Part shown: positions 51,127-59,919 of the stretch, one piece after another
Layout: each line of letters opens with the position of its first letter
Position numbering within the stretch: the stretch's first letter is position 1
NCBI RefSeq assembly: GCF_004765815.2
Contig: NZ_ML974127.1
Location: forward strand, 265,259 to 329,258
Direction of reading: 5' to 3'
DNA length: 64,000 bases
DNA from: Halorussus salinus
GTDB taxonomy: Archaea > Halobacteriota > Halobacteria > Halobacteriales > Haladaptataceae
Translations under genes and position numbers: made by a program
Notes under the pieces: generated by a model
Seen by the model: only the letters and a program-made list of their open reading frames with translations
Databases searched by the model: none
What the model was told of the DNA's origin: nothing

Positions 51127-53343
51127 ATGTCACTGCAACCATCCCAACCCGACGGGACGCTCCACGTCCTTCCGTTCGGCGGCGGGTCGCTCGCCGCCCG
51201 CGTCCGAGCGGTCTACGACGAGGCCCTCGACGCGGCCGACGGTCCCCACGACGTTCTCGTCCTCAAGCGCCTCCCGAACGGCGTCGCCGAGTTCACGACC
51301 GGCCTCCGCGACGCGGCCGACCTCTCGGTTCGCCCGAACGTCAAGTCGCTCCCTCGACACGCGGCCACCGTCCTCGACGAGGCCGCCCCCGACAAGCGCC
51401 TCCTCTCCTACGAGGAGCGCATCGAATTTCTCGCTCGCGTCCTCGACGGGTACAACTGGTCGTCGTACTTCGAGGAGGCCAGCCAACACGACTCGTTCGG
51501 CCGCGACGTGGGGCAGTTACTCCTCGACGCCGCGTGGCAGGGCGGGTTCGACCTGCCCGACGGCGAGGGCGGCGAGTACGACGAGTACCTCCGGGAGTTG
51601 GCGGACGTGAACGACGCCTTCCACGAGAAGCTAGCCCAGCGCGGACTAATCGAGCAGGCCGACGCGATTCCCCGAGCGATAGCGGCGTTAGACCGCCCCG
51701 GCGTCCGCCAGCGGGTCGAACGCGAGTTCGACGCGATAGTCGTCGCGGAGTTCGAGGAGTGTACCGCGATAGACCGGGCGTATCTAGCGTCGCTCGCTCG
51801 GAATGCCGACCTCCACTGCGTCGCCGAGTCGCAGGCCAGCGTCGAGCGCGTGAAGAAAGAACCCGGCGGCGTCGAACGACTCGCCGACGGACTCACCGTC
51901 GTCCGCCACGACGACGCCGCGGCCGACCGCTCGGCGGCGGCGTCGCGGCCCGAAAGCGCGGGAGAAGCCGACTCGGCGTCCGAAAGCGCCGAAACAGCCG
52001 CCTCGGAGACCGTCGGCCGAGCGTTCGGGCAGTTTCTGGCGACCGGCGACTGGGACGGCGACGCGACGGCGCGACTGATAGAGGCGGCCACGTTAGACCA
52101 GCAGGTCGAGGAGGTCGCCAACGAAATCGAGTACCTCCGCCGGGAACACGGCTGGGAGTACGGCGACTTCGCGGTCCTGCTCCGGACGGTCGGCGACCCC
52201 ATGCCCCGCGTCCGTCGGATTCTACGTCACTCCGGGGTTCCGACCGCGGCCGCGGGGGTCGGCGGACTCGAACAGGACCTCGCGGTCCGCGAACTCCACG
52301 CGCTCGCCCGATACCACAGCGACGACGAGCGCCGCGCGCTCGACCTCCTGCGCGCCCGCGTCCCGGACGTGGACGCCGAACTCGTCGAGGAGTGCGTCGA
52401 CCCGCGCTCGGTGGCCCAGAGCCTCAAACGCTGGATAGTCACGACCGACCTCAAGGGTCGAATCGCGGCCGAAAGCGCGGACATCGACGCCCGCGAGCAG
52501 TTCCAGAACGTCTCGCGTCTCGTCTCTATCGCCGAATTCGTAGACGAACAGGATTTCTTCGAAGTCAATTGGTCAGAATTTGTCGGTATGCTCAGACGTG
52601 CCATCACCTACGACGCGCCCTACGCCCACACCGCCGAGGTCGATGTCGCGGAAGGCGGCGTCACCGTCGGCGACACCGCGCTGGTGAAAAACGACTCCCG
52701 GAAGGCCGTCTTCCTCCTCAACGTCGTGGACTCGGAGTACCCCGGCGACGAGACGCTTTCGCCGCTGTTTCCGACGACGTGGATAACTCAGATGGATGGC
52801 TACCCGGCAGTAACACAACCGACCGAGGAGCAAGTCATCGACACCTACGCGACGGTCACCGACGTTGCTGGAAACGAGTTCGAGCGGTACCACGACGAAC
52901 GCGCCCGCCGTCAGCTCGCCATCGGTGCCCGCGCCGCCGACGAGCGACTCTACTTCTGTACCTACGAACAGTCTCGCGGGTCGGTCGGGAAGCCCCGACA
53001 CCGGTCGCGCTACCTCCACGCCGTCGCCGAGCATCCGGACCTGACCCTCGAAGAAGTCGAAGGGCCGGGCATCGACCGGGACATCCACACCCTCGGGAGC
53101 GCCTCGACGGAGATTCTGGCCCAACCGTGGAGCGAACTCGAACGAGTGCAGGCCGAGGCGAGTACCGGCGGCGAGGTCCAACTCGAATCCGCCGAGGAGC
53201 GCCTCGCCGCCATCCAGAAGGTGATAGCCGAAAGCGAAACTGTGGACCCGCGGTTCGAGCGGGCGGTGAAGACCCAGTTCGACTTCGCTCGCGGCGCGGT
53301 TCGTCCCGACGAGAACCCCGGCGCGACCGGAGGTGGTGAGTGA
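51127..53343 (+). CDS. AddB/RecC-like inactivated SF1 helicase-fold protein
   Basis: A protein of 738 residues starting MSLQPSQPDGTLHVLPFGGG. The general layout follows UvrD/AddB-fold proteins: an N-terminal start resembling motif I but with FGGGS instead of GxGKT; a central block REHGWEYGDFAVLLRTVGD, as in the motif IV/V region (the xxDIAVLxR pattern); and RQLAIGARAADERLYFCTY, as in motif VI (xRLYVAxTRA) but without its conserved Arg pair. Walker A and the DExQ box are missing, so it should not hydrolyse ATP. It starts a three-gene overlapping operon and would be the AddB/RecC-like scaffold that recognises DNA ends. Confidence 0.75.
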   Translation: MSLQPSQPDGTLHVLPFGGGSLAARVRAVYDEALDAADGPHDVLVLKRLPNGVAEFTTGLRDAADLSVRPNVKSLPRHAATVLDEAAPDKRLLSYEERIEFLARVLDGYNWSSYFEEASQHDSFGRDVGQLLLDAAWQGGFDLPDGEGGEYDEYLRELADVNDAFHEKLAQRGLIEQADAIPRAIAALDRPGVRQRVEREFDAIVVAEFEECTAIDRAYLASLARNADLHCVAESQASVERVKKEPGGVERLADGLTVVRHDDAAADRSAAASRPESAGEADSASESAETAASETVGRAFGQFLATGDWDGDATARLIEAATLDQQVEEVANEIEYLRREHGWEYGDFAVLLRTVGDPMPRVRRILRHSGVPTAAAGVGGLEQDLAVRELHALARYHSDDERRALDLLRARVPDVDAELVEECVDPRSVAQSLKRWIVTTDLKGRIAAESADIDAREQFQNVSRLVSIAEFVDEQDFFEVNWSEFVGMLRRAITYDAPYAHTAEVDVAEGGVTVGDTALVKNDSRKAVFLLNVVDSEYPGDETLSPLFPTTWITQMDGYPAVTQPTEEQVIDTYATVTDVAGNEFERYHDERARRQLAIGARAADERLYFCTYEQSRGSVGKPRHRSRYLHAVAEHPDLTLEEVEGPGIDRDIHTLGSASTEILAQPWSELERVQAEASTGGEVQLESAEERLAAIQKVIAESETVDPRFERAVKTQFDFARGAVRPDENPGATGGGE

Positions 53344-54326
53344 TGAGCGACGACGCGACTGCCGACGACGTGGTTACGGCGGCCGAAATCGCCACCCATC
53401 TCGAATGCCCCCGGAAGTACGAGTTCGACCACGAGCGTCCACTATCGCCGCCGAAGACGAACCGCAATCGCCGTGAGGAGCATCGCCGGAAACTGTTGCG
53501 GGACTCGATTATCGCGGGTCTCCGCCTCGATACCGAGTCTCCCGACGAGCGCGCCGAGACTGCCCGTGAGCGGTTTGCGGAGCTATCGGGGTCGTCCCAC
53601 TCGTCGGTCCTCGTGGCCGAACAGGCCCGGTACGACCGGGAGGCCGTCGGGGCCGCAATCGACGCCTACTTCCACGGCGACGGACAGGAACACGGCGAGC
53701 GATTAGTCGCGGCCGACGTGACGCTCGGCTACGAACGTGGTGGCATCCGGTACGAAACCACTGTCGATGCCGTGACAAAAACCGACCGCGGCCATCTTGC
53801 AATCGAGTACCGACCGACGATGCAGGGTATCCTACACGTCAGTTGGAACAAGGACGACAACGTTCAAGATTTTATAGAGGAAAAGAAGTTCTATCCCCAA
53901 CAAATCGGGAGCTTCGTCCGGGCCGCAATCGCCATCTGCGGACTGACAGCAGAGTACGACCTGACTCGGAAGCACGATTTCGCCTGCATCTCGCTCCTCG
54001 AAAACAGTCGCCCCGCCTACGAGACCGGAGACGAGATTCACGTCAATCCCGAATCACGACGTTTCCGAAGCGCGTATCAAGACGAGCGGGATGACCTCGA
54101 TAAACTGGTCGCCGACCGGGCCGCGGCGCTCCTCGGCGACGAGACCGACCCGCGGGACTGGCAGTTCGAGGAGATAACCGACCGGTCGTGTTCGTACTGC
54201 GCTTACCAGAACGCCTGCCCGGATGTCCTCGAATCTGAACTCTCGTTCACTGACCGCCACCGCGCCGCCGACGAATCGCCCGGCCAAACGCTATCCCACG
54301 AATCCTCCTCGGAGGAGTCACAATGA
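53343..54326 (+). CDS. Cas4/RecB-nuclease-like Fe-S protein with altered catalytic residue
   Basis: A protein of 327 residues. The ATG overlaps the previous stop (TGATG). C22 (HLECPRKYEF) and the C-terminal C283, C286 and C292 (CSYCAYQNACPD) match the four-cysteine 4Fe-4S staple of Cas4, Dna2 and AddB nucleases. In the PD-(D/E)XK core, D142 (VDAVTKTD) and E155 are present, but the motif reads E155-Y156-R157 where the catalytic Lys is expected. Nuclease activity may therefore be weak or lost, leaving a structural or DNA-binding role. It is probably the detached nuclease-like domain of the preceding AddB-like protein. Translationally coupled on both sides. Confidence 0.8.
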   Translation: MSDDATADDVVTAAEIATHLECPRKYEFDHERPLSPPKTNRNRREEHRRKLLRDSIIAGLRLDTESPDERAETARERFAELSGSSHSSVLVAEQARYDREAVGAAIDAYFHGDGQEHGERLVAADVTLGYERGGIRYETTVDAVTKTDRGHLAIEYRPTMQGILHVSWNKDDNVQDFIEEKKFYPQQIGSFVRAAIAICGLTAEYDLTRKHDFACISLLENSRPAYETGDEIHVNPESRRFRSAYQDERDDLDKLVADRAAALLGDETDPRDWQFEEITDRSCSYCAYQNACPDVLESELSFTDRHRAADESPGQTLSHESSSEESQ

Positions 54327-57300
54327 CCGACAACAGCAGTTTCGACCCGAAAGGAAACCAACCCGCCGTCATAAACGCCACCGGGAGCGAACACAAAGTA
54401 GAGGCCGTCGCCGGGTCCGGCAAGACGACTACGATGGTCGAGCGACTGCGAAAGGAGATTCAGACTCGGGGGACGCCGCCGAGTCGGTTGCTGGTCCTCA
54501 CGTTCGCTAACGAGGCCTCTCACGCGATTCAGGACAAACTCCGGGACATCCTCGGCCCGCACGACGCGTTCGAGGTGGACGTGTACACCTACCACTCCTT
54601 TGGCTACCAGTTGCTTCAGGAATACGCCTATCACGTCGGCGTCTCGCCCGAGTTCGACCTGATTACGAAGGAGGAGCGCCCGAACCTCATCGAAGCGGTC
54701 TACGACGAGGTTGATTTCTCGTTCGTTTCTCCCGACCCGCCGTTAGCCGGTGGTTTAGACGAACGAAACACCGGAATTTCGGACCTGAAGACGTTCATCG
54801 AGCGAATGCGTCGGGAAGCGGTCGAACCCGAGGACATCCGAAACTATCTCCCAGTCGACGATGATTTGCGGGAAATTCTCAAGTTGGTCGAAGACCTGCA
54901 AGAGATGGCTTTCGACTTAGTGGATGTGGATGCGAACGACATCATGTGGGACGACGACGAGATTGCCGAGAAGTGCGACCAGTTGGCTCGGGTGTACGGA
55001 GCGAAGGCCAACCAGTTCGACGGACCGGACCGCGTTCACACGACCGTTGCGGCCCATCTTCGGGCGATGCGGGATACGGCCGAGAACGTCGCGGACCACC
55101 TTCGCTCGGGTCGGGACTTCGATTGGCAGGAGTTCCGCATCCCCGAGGCGCTGTTCGCCGACGAGCGAAACATGTTCGATTCGGTCGCCCAGACTCCGAT
55201 GGGTCGGCTTCACGAGTTCGTCCACATGCTCCGACGGTCTCGGGCCTTCGTGGACGCTTACGACGCCTACATCGACGCTTTGGACGACCGAGGAGCTTTC
55301 GACTACGACGAACTCATCCACGAGACCGTCTCGCTTCTCAAAGACGAGACAGTCCGCGAGGACATCCTCGGCCAGTGGGATGCGGTGTACTGCGACGAAT
55401 TTCAGGACACCGACGAATCCCAACTCCAACTGGTTCGGGAGTTGCGCGACGAACTCGACATCATGGTGGTCGGCGACAGCGACCAAGCGATTCACGAGTG
55501 GCGCGGCCAAGACCCCGAGAACATGTCGAATCTGCCGAACTCCTTCGAGGAGCAGGGTCTCGACCTCAACTTCCGGTCGCGCCAGCCGATTTTGGACCTG
55601 ACGAACAACATCGGCCGGGAGAAGCAGGCTATCACGTCGGATAGAGAGCCAGCGCCGCCGAACGTCTTCGCAGTCGATAGCGAGGCCGAACAGACCGAAG
55701 AGCAGGTCAGCACGACGATTTCGAGCCTCCTCACCGGGCGATTCGACGACGTGACCGACCGGGACCTCTCGGACATCGCGGTGCTGGTCCGGCGAAACAA
55801 ACAGGCCCGTGATGTCGCCGAGCAACTCGACGCCGACAGTATTCCCTACACCTTGTCGGACGATACGTCGAACGACCTGAGTCAGGGATTGCGGACCGTC
55901 CTGTCGTACCTCCGAATCTTGGTGTCGCCGGGCGACGACGTGAGTTGGCAACGCGTGCTGTTGCACCTCTATCGAGTCCCGAAAACCGACGTTGACACGC
56001 TCGCTCGGGCCGGAGAGACGATTCCCGAGGGGTACGCCGCCACCACCGACGACGAACTGGACGCCCCCGATGCAGTCGCGGAGGCCATCGCGGACTACGA
56101 GACGCTGGACGAGATTTCGGCGACCCACTCGGTTTCGGAACTCTACTTGCACCTCAAACGAGAGACGCACGTCGAGTGGTTCCTGCGCGACGTAGACCGT
56201 GAGGCCCTCCACAACATCGAACGACTGATTTCGTCGTTCGACGATAGCCCGGTCCAGTCGCGTCTCACCGACGAGTTCCTCACCCATCTGGAACGTCGCG
56301 CTCACCTGCTGTCGGGAAGCGACGACACGGCCACCAGCACGGGACCCCAGTCCGACGACGCCGTCGATATTATGACAATTCATCAGGCCAAGGGGTTGGA
56401 CTTCGACACGGTGCTGTTGCCCTTCCTCACCGAGGAGGACTTCGGTCATCTCGTACTCAACGACTATCAGGAGAAACTCCACAACTACGACCTGCTGGTG
56501 GACGACATCGAGGGCGAACTGGACGACCCGCTCCGGGGCGACCACAGCGAGAGCCAAATCGCCGAGGAGTGGCGCGTCCTCCACGTCGCCATCACGCGCG
56601 CCAAGGACCACCTCTTTCTGTTCGGTAACTCGGTCTCCGAGGAGGACCCGACCGCGGCGACGATAGACGACCTCCTCGCTGGCGAGGGGAGCGACGCGCC
56701 GATACGCTGGTCGTCGGAAGGCCCGCGGATGAGAGTCTGGGAGACGCTGATGGACAGCTACGACGCCGTCGCGGCCGAGACCCCCGAGGCGGTCCGGGAC
56801 TACACCGAGGTCGTCAACAGGGGCGTGGACGAGGACCCCGGCAAGATCACCTACTACGAGCGGGAGCTATCCACGGAGGATGCCCTCGAAACGACGCTCC
56901 AGTTCGCCGACGAGGTGGTCGCCGGGACGCTGGCCGACGGCGAGACCGACACCGCCCAGTTCTCCGACGCGCCGCTCGGGCAGGAACTCGACATCGGACT
57001 GTCGCGCCAGCACAGCCACACCGCACTCGAAGCGGTCCGAACCTGCGAGCGCAAGCACCTCCTCGACCACGTGGTGGGGGCGTTCCCCGACCCGGTGTCC
57101 GGGACCGACTCGGAGTCGGCTGGTCACCGCCAGCGAGACGTGGGAACGCTGTTCCACGACGTGGCCGAACTCGCCTACTGGCGGGATTACGACGGCATCG
57201 ACGAGTGGAAGTCCGCCTGCCGACGACTCGCTCGGAGCGAAGACCTGCCCCGCGCGCTCGACCCGGCGCTCGATTGCATCGACCGCTACTTCGAGACCCG

Positions 57301-57751
57301 AGCGTCCGGATGGGAGGCCATCGGTGCAGAGGTCCCCGTCGAACTGACGGGGGTCCCCGACGTGGACGGTGCGATAACCGGCTACGTCGACTCGATTCGG
57401 GAGTACCCCGACGGCGGCCTCGCGGTCGTGGACTACAAGACGAGTCACGACCGGAAGACGCTGGCCGAGAGTCACCAACTCGAACTCTACGTCCGCGCCT
57501 GCGACCGATTCGAGGACGAAGTGACCCACGCCGGGTACGTCTACGTCGGCGAGGCTGGTCCCGAGACCCAACTGTTCACGGCCGACGAGTTGGCCGAGAC
57601 GTGGGAGACGCTCCGCGAGGACCTGCGGGCCGCGGACGGGTCGTCGTTCGAGAGCTACACGCCGGGAGCCCACTGCGAGTACTGTCCGCATCGGTCGCTC
57701 GGTTGCTCGGCCGACGAGTTCGCCTACGACGGCGAGTTCCTCGTGGACTGA
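54323..57751 (+). CDS. UvrD/RecB-family helicase-nuclease (AddA-like)
   Basis: A protein of 1142 residues. SF1A helicase motifs are complete: Walker A AGSGKTTT (30-37), TFANEASHAI (Ia), VYCDEFQDTDESQ (II), GDSDQAIHEWRGQ (III), LNFRSRQPI (IV), TIHQAKGLDFDTV (V) and VLHVAITRAKDHL (VI). The C-terminus is a RecB-type nuclease with intact VDYKTS (D1037, K1039). Four cysteines (C908, then C1118, C1121 and C1128 in CEYCPHRSLGC) form the 4Fe-4S staple. The ATG overlaps the stop of the Cas4-like gene (ATGA). With the two upstream genes it should process double-strand DNA ends for recombination or degrade foreign DNA. Confidence 0.9.
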   Translation: MTDNSSFDPKGNQPAVINATGSEHKVEAVAGSGKTTTMVERLRKEIQTRGTPPSRLLVLTFANEASHAIQDKLRDILGPHDAFEVDVYTYHSFGYQLLQEYAYHVGVSPEFDLITKEERPNLIEAVYDEVDFSFVSPDPPLAGGLDERNTGISDLKTFIERMRREAVEPEDIRNYLPVDDDLREILKLVEDLQEMAFDLVDVDANDIMWDDDEIAEKCDQLARVYGAKANQFDGPDRVHTTVAAHLRAMRDTAENVADHLRSGRDFDWQEFRIPEALFADERNMFDSVAQTPMGRLHEFVHMLRRSRAFVDAYDAYIDALDDRGAFDYDELIHETVSLLKDETVREDILGQWDAVYCDEFQDTDESQLQLVRELRDELDIMVVGDSDQAIHEWRGQDPENMSNLPNSFEEQGLDLNFRSRQPILDLTNNIGREKQAITSDREPAPPNVFAVDSEAEQTEEQVSTTISSLLTGRFDDVTDRDLSDIAVLVRRNKQARDVAEQLDADSIPYTLSDDTSNDLSQGLRTVLSYLRILVSPGDDVSWQRVLLHLYRVPKTDVDTLARAGETIPEGYAATTDDELDAPDAVAEAIADYETLDEISATHSVSELYLHLKRETHVEWFLRDVDREALHNIERLISSFDDSPVQSRLTDEFLTHLERRAHLLSGSDDTATSTGPQSDDAVDIMTIHQAKGLDFDTVLLPFLTEEDFGHLVLNDYQEKLHNYDLLVDDIEGELDDPLRGDHSESQIAEEWRVLHVAITRAKDHLFLFGNSVSEEDPTAATIDDLLAGEGSDAPIRWSSEGPRMRVWETLMDSYDAVAAETPEAVRDYTEVVNRGVDEDPGKITYYERELSTEDALETTLQFADEVVAGTLADGETDTAQFSDAPLGQELDIGLSRQHSHTALEAVRTCERKHLLDHVVGAFPDPVSGTDSESAGHRQRDVGTLFHDVAELAYWRDYDGIDEWKSACRRLARSEDLPRALDPALDCIDRYFETRASGWEAIGAEVPVELTGVPDVDGAITGYVDSIREYPDGGLAVVDYKTSHDRKTLAESHQLELYVRACDRFEDEVTHAGYVYVGEAGPETQLFTADELAETWETLREDLRAADGSSFESYTPGAHCEYCPHRSLGCSADEFAYDGEFLVD

Positions 57752-57805
57752 GCGCGGTCGGTCCGTGGACCTCGGCGTCTGACACCCGTCATACGCCGAA
57801 ACACA

Positions 57806-57816
57806 GGGTTTACCAC
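57806..57816 (+). promoter_or_regulatory. Shared 11-bp promoter element (DUF7093-like gene)
   Basis: GGGTTTACCAC ends 23 bases before the ATG. The identical 11-mer stands at the identical distance before the DUF5611-like gene (58989-58999). The spacing fits a TATA/BRE element of a leaderless transcript. It also supports the ATG at 57840 over the in-frame ATG at 57819. Confidence 0.6.
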
Positions 57817-57839
57817 GGATGAACGTAAGGAAAAGCACA

Positions 57840-58934
57840 ATGAGTCTCAGGTGTTCGCTCCTCGGCCACAGCTTCGGGGAGGCAGAGATAGAACGGGAAC
57901 GCGAGGAGCAGGGAAGCGAGGTCGTGGTCACGGTCCGGGAGTTCGAGGAGTGCGAGCGGTGCGGCGAGCGCAAGACCATCACCGAGAACAAGGAGGTCAC
58001 CGCGATTCAGTCGCCCGCCCCCGACCTCGAAACGGCCGAGTCCGACGCCGGGATGGCCTCCCAGTCCGGGGAGTCCAGCGAGTCCGGTGGACAAACCACT
58101 GCCGAGGCCAGCGCGGGACAAGACGCCGGAACCGGCACGGCGACGGCCGGAGGCTCCGACGCGACACCGACCGGCGGCTCCGAGGCGACCGTCGGCGTCG
58201 AGACCGGCGCGGCCACCGACGCGGAGGTCACCGCGGCCGCTGGCGAGGACGACGCCGAGATTCTCGGCGACTCGACGGCGTCCGGTGGCTCCTCGGCGGA
58301 GGCGGGGGCGTCCGAGAGCGCATCGAACGCGACAGCGGATTCCGACGCCGCGGACTCCTCGGCGGACGCTTCCCCGCCTGCCGACGATGACTCGGACGAG
58401 GGACCATCGGCGGCCGACGACGACGGCGTCATCTTGGACGACGATGCCGACGCCGACGGGGCCGCCGAGTCGTCGGAGCGCACGCCCGGCGAGTGGCCCG
58501 AGGCCGAGACGACCCATCCCGCCGAAGCCGACGACGGTCCCGGCGAGTGGCCCGCCGTCGGGCGGGAGGACCCCGACGAGGGGTACGACGCCGAACCCGG
58601 CGATTCGGGCGACGCCGACGTGCAGTTCGGCGGCGGACTGACCCCCGAGTCCGCCCCGGAGGTGGACGACGACGAGTCCGACGAGGTGGAGTTCGTCAAC
58701 GCCGAGGGCGACGCGCTCCAGTCGAAAGACGACTCCCGGAACCGGACCGAACTCTCGTCGGGCATCTCGGCCGGTGCGGAGGCACCGTCGATGTCCGGAC
58801 CGTCCGAGGACCCCGACGTTGACGCCGAGTTCGTCTGCCCCGAGTGCGACTATCGGCAGGCGGTCGCCGGGTCGTCGCACCGGGCGGGCGACATCTGTCC
58901 GGAGTGTGGCCGCGGCTACATCGCACAGGAATAA
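57840..58934 (+). CDS. Acidic two-zinc-ribbon protein, DUF7093-like
   Basis: A protein of 364 residues. The N-terminal block MSLRCSLLGHSFGEAEIERE with ECERCGERKTITENKEV contains a Cys/His set that could bind zinc. The long middle (about 65-330) is an Asp/Glu/Ser/Ala-rich disordered linker. The C-terminus is a second zinc ribbon (CPECDYRQ and CPECGRGYI). I recognise the ends as a haloarchaeal family (DUF7093-like). No function is established. Zinc ribbons of this kind often bind nucleic acid or transcription/translation machinery. It stands alone between the AddA-like and DUF5611-like genes. Confidence 0.8.
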   Translation: MSLRCSLLGHSFGEAEIEREREEQGSEVVVTVREFEECERCGERKTITENKEVTAIQSPAPDLETAESDAGMASQSGESSESGGQTTAEASAGQDAGTGTATAGGSDATPTGGSEATVGVETGAATDAEVTAAAGEDDAEILGDSTASGGSSAEAGASESASNATADSDAADSSADASPPADDDSDEGPSAADDDGVILDDDADADGAAESSERTPGEWPEAETTHPAEADDGPGEWPAVGREDPDEGYDAEPGDSGDADVQFGGGLTPESAPEVDDDESDEVEFVNAEGDALQSKDDSRNRTELSSGISAGAEAPSMSGPSEDPDVDAEFVCPECDYRQAVAGSSHRAGDICPECGRGYIAQE

Positions 58935-58988
58935 ATACGCGATACACGGAGCGAAGCGTCGGATTCAAGAGGAAGAACGACGCGAAAA

Positions 58989-58999
58989 GGGTTTACCAC
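58989..58999 (+). promoter_or_regulatory. Shared 11-bp promoter element (DUF5611-like gene)
   Basis: The second copy of GGGTTTACCAC, again ending 23 bases before the ATG. A short purine-rich stretch (AAAGGGAG) lies between element and start. Confidence 0.6.
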
Positions 59000-59022
59000 A
59001 CCCTGTCCAAAGGGAGATTACC

Positions 59023-59418
59023 ATGAAGGAATACAAGATGCGACGCGGCGAACATCTGGAGGACCGCATCCCGGACATGAAGGCGAAAGTCGAGGAGTAC
59101 TTCGGCGAAATCACGGGCACCGAGGAACACAACGGCCACGAACTCTACGTGGTCGAAGACCCCGACAACCCCGTCTTCGACCGCATCCTCGCCGGGGCCG
59201 CCGAGTACAGCGGCAAGAAGGACAAACTCGCGGTCCACTTCGAGGAGCGCGACGCCGAAGAAGTCATCGCCGAGGGCAACGCCGACGCCGCGGCCGACGC
59301 CGTGGACAAGAAGAACGACTTCCTGCTGGAGGCGACGGGCCGCGACGCCAAAGCGCGCCGTGACTCCCTGAAGCGACAGGTCGAGGACGACGCCGAGAAA
59401 CCCGACGGCGTCTCGTAG
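59023..59418 (+). CDS. Conserved small protein, DUF5611-like
   Basis: A protein of 131 residues starting MKEYKMRRGEHLEDRIPDM. This start was chosen because the frame upstream runs through the neighbouring gene. It is a compact alpha/beta protein with a charged helical C-terminus (GRDAKARRDSLKRQVEDD). I recognise it as a conserved archaeal family without known function (DUF5611-like). It shares a promoter element with the preceding zinc-ribbon gene, so the two may be co-regulated. No membrane segment or motif for catalysis is visible. Confidence 0.85.
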   Translation: MKEYKMRRGEHLEDRIPDMKAKVEEYFGEITGTEEHNGHELYVVEDPDNPVFDRILAGAAEYSGKKDKLAVHFEERDAEEVIAEGNADAAADAVDKKNDFLLEATGRDAKARRDSLKRQVEDDAEKPDGVS

Positions 59419-59518
59419 TCCGGCCGGTCCGCGTTTCATTTTTTACCCTTCTCGAAATCGAATCGAACTGGACCGAACAGCGCCCCGGCTATCGGTGTCG
59501 GGAGCAGTCCCGGCCGTC

Positions 59519-59878
59519 TCAGAAGTGGTCGCTGTTGGGCGACCCCTCGCCGCGACCCCCGCGGCCGCCCTCGTTGCGGTCGATGCCCATCACGCTCTCG
59601 GGTTGGTCTACGTCCCACCCGCTCGTGCCGTCCTCGGCGACCCGGACGGTCACGTCTTCGACCTCCTCGAAGTCCTTGGCGAGGTCGAGTTTGATGTTCT
59701 GTGCGGTCCGGGGGCTGATAGCACACCCCGAACAGGCACCACCCAACTCGACGACGACCTCGCCGCTGTCGGGGTCGGCCTTCTGGACGGCGCTCTCGCC
59801 GCCGTGCATGCTGATGATGGGCATCTGCCCCGTCAACCACCGCTCGACGCGGGCCTTCAGCGAGTCGTCGTCGGTCAT
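59519..59878 (-). CDS. NifU C-terminal-domain Fe-S carrier protein
   Basis: About 119 residues from MTDDDSLKARVERWL. Upstream codons in frame are rejected because they lack family character and run into the neighbour. The NifU_C/Nfu core is clear: ISMHGGESAVQ, then VVVELGGACSGCAISPRTAQ, whose CxxC pair assembles and passes on an Fe-S cluster, and KDFEEVEDVTVRV. The C-terminus is a Gly/Arg/Ser-rich tail. It should be a cytosolic Fe-S cluster carrier. It is oriented tail to tail with the DUF5611-like gene and divergent from nothing; the gap to the LVIVD gene is 41 bp on the same strand. Confidence 0.9.
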   Translation of the reverse strand: MTDDDSLKARVERWLTGQMPIISMHGGESAVQKADPDSGEVVVELGGACSGCAISPRTAQNIKLDLAKDFEEVEDVTVRVAEDGTSGWDVDQPESVMGIDRNEGGRGGRGEGSPNSDHF

Positions 59879-59919
59879 GGTGTGAGAGTTAGGGATGCAG
59901 GGGTGGTAGGACTTTGGGT

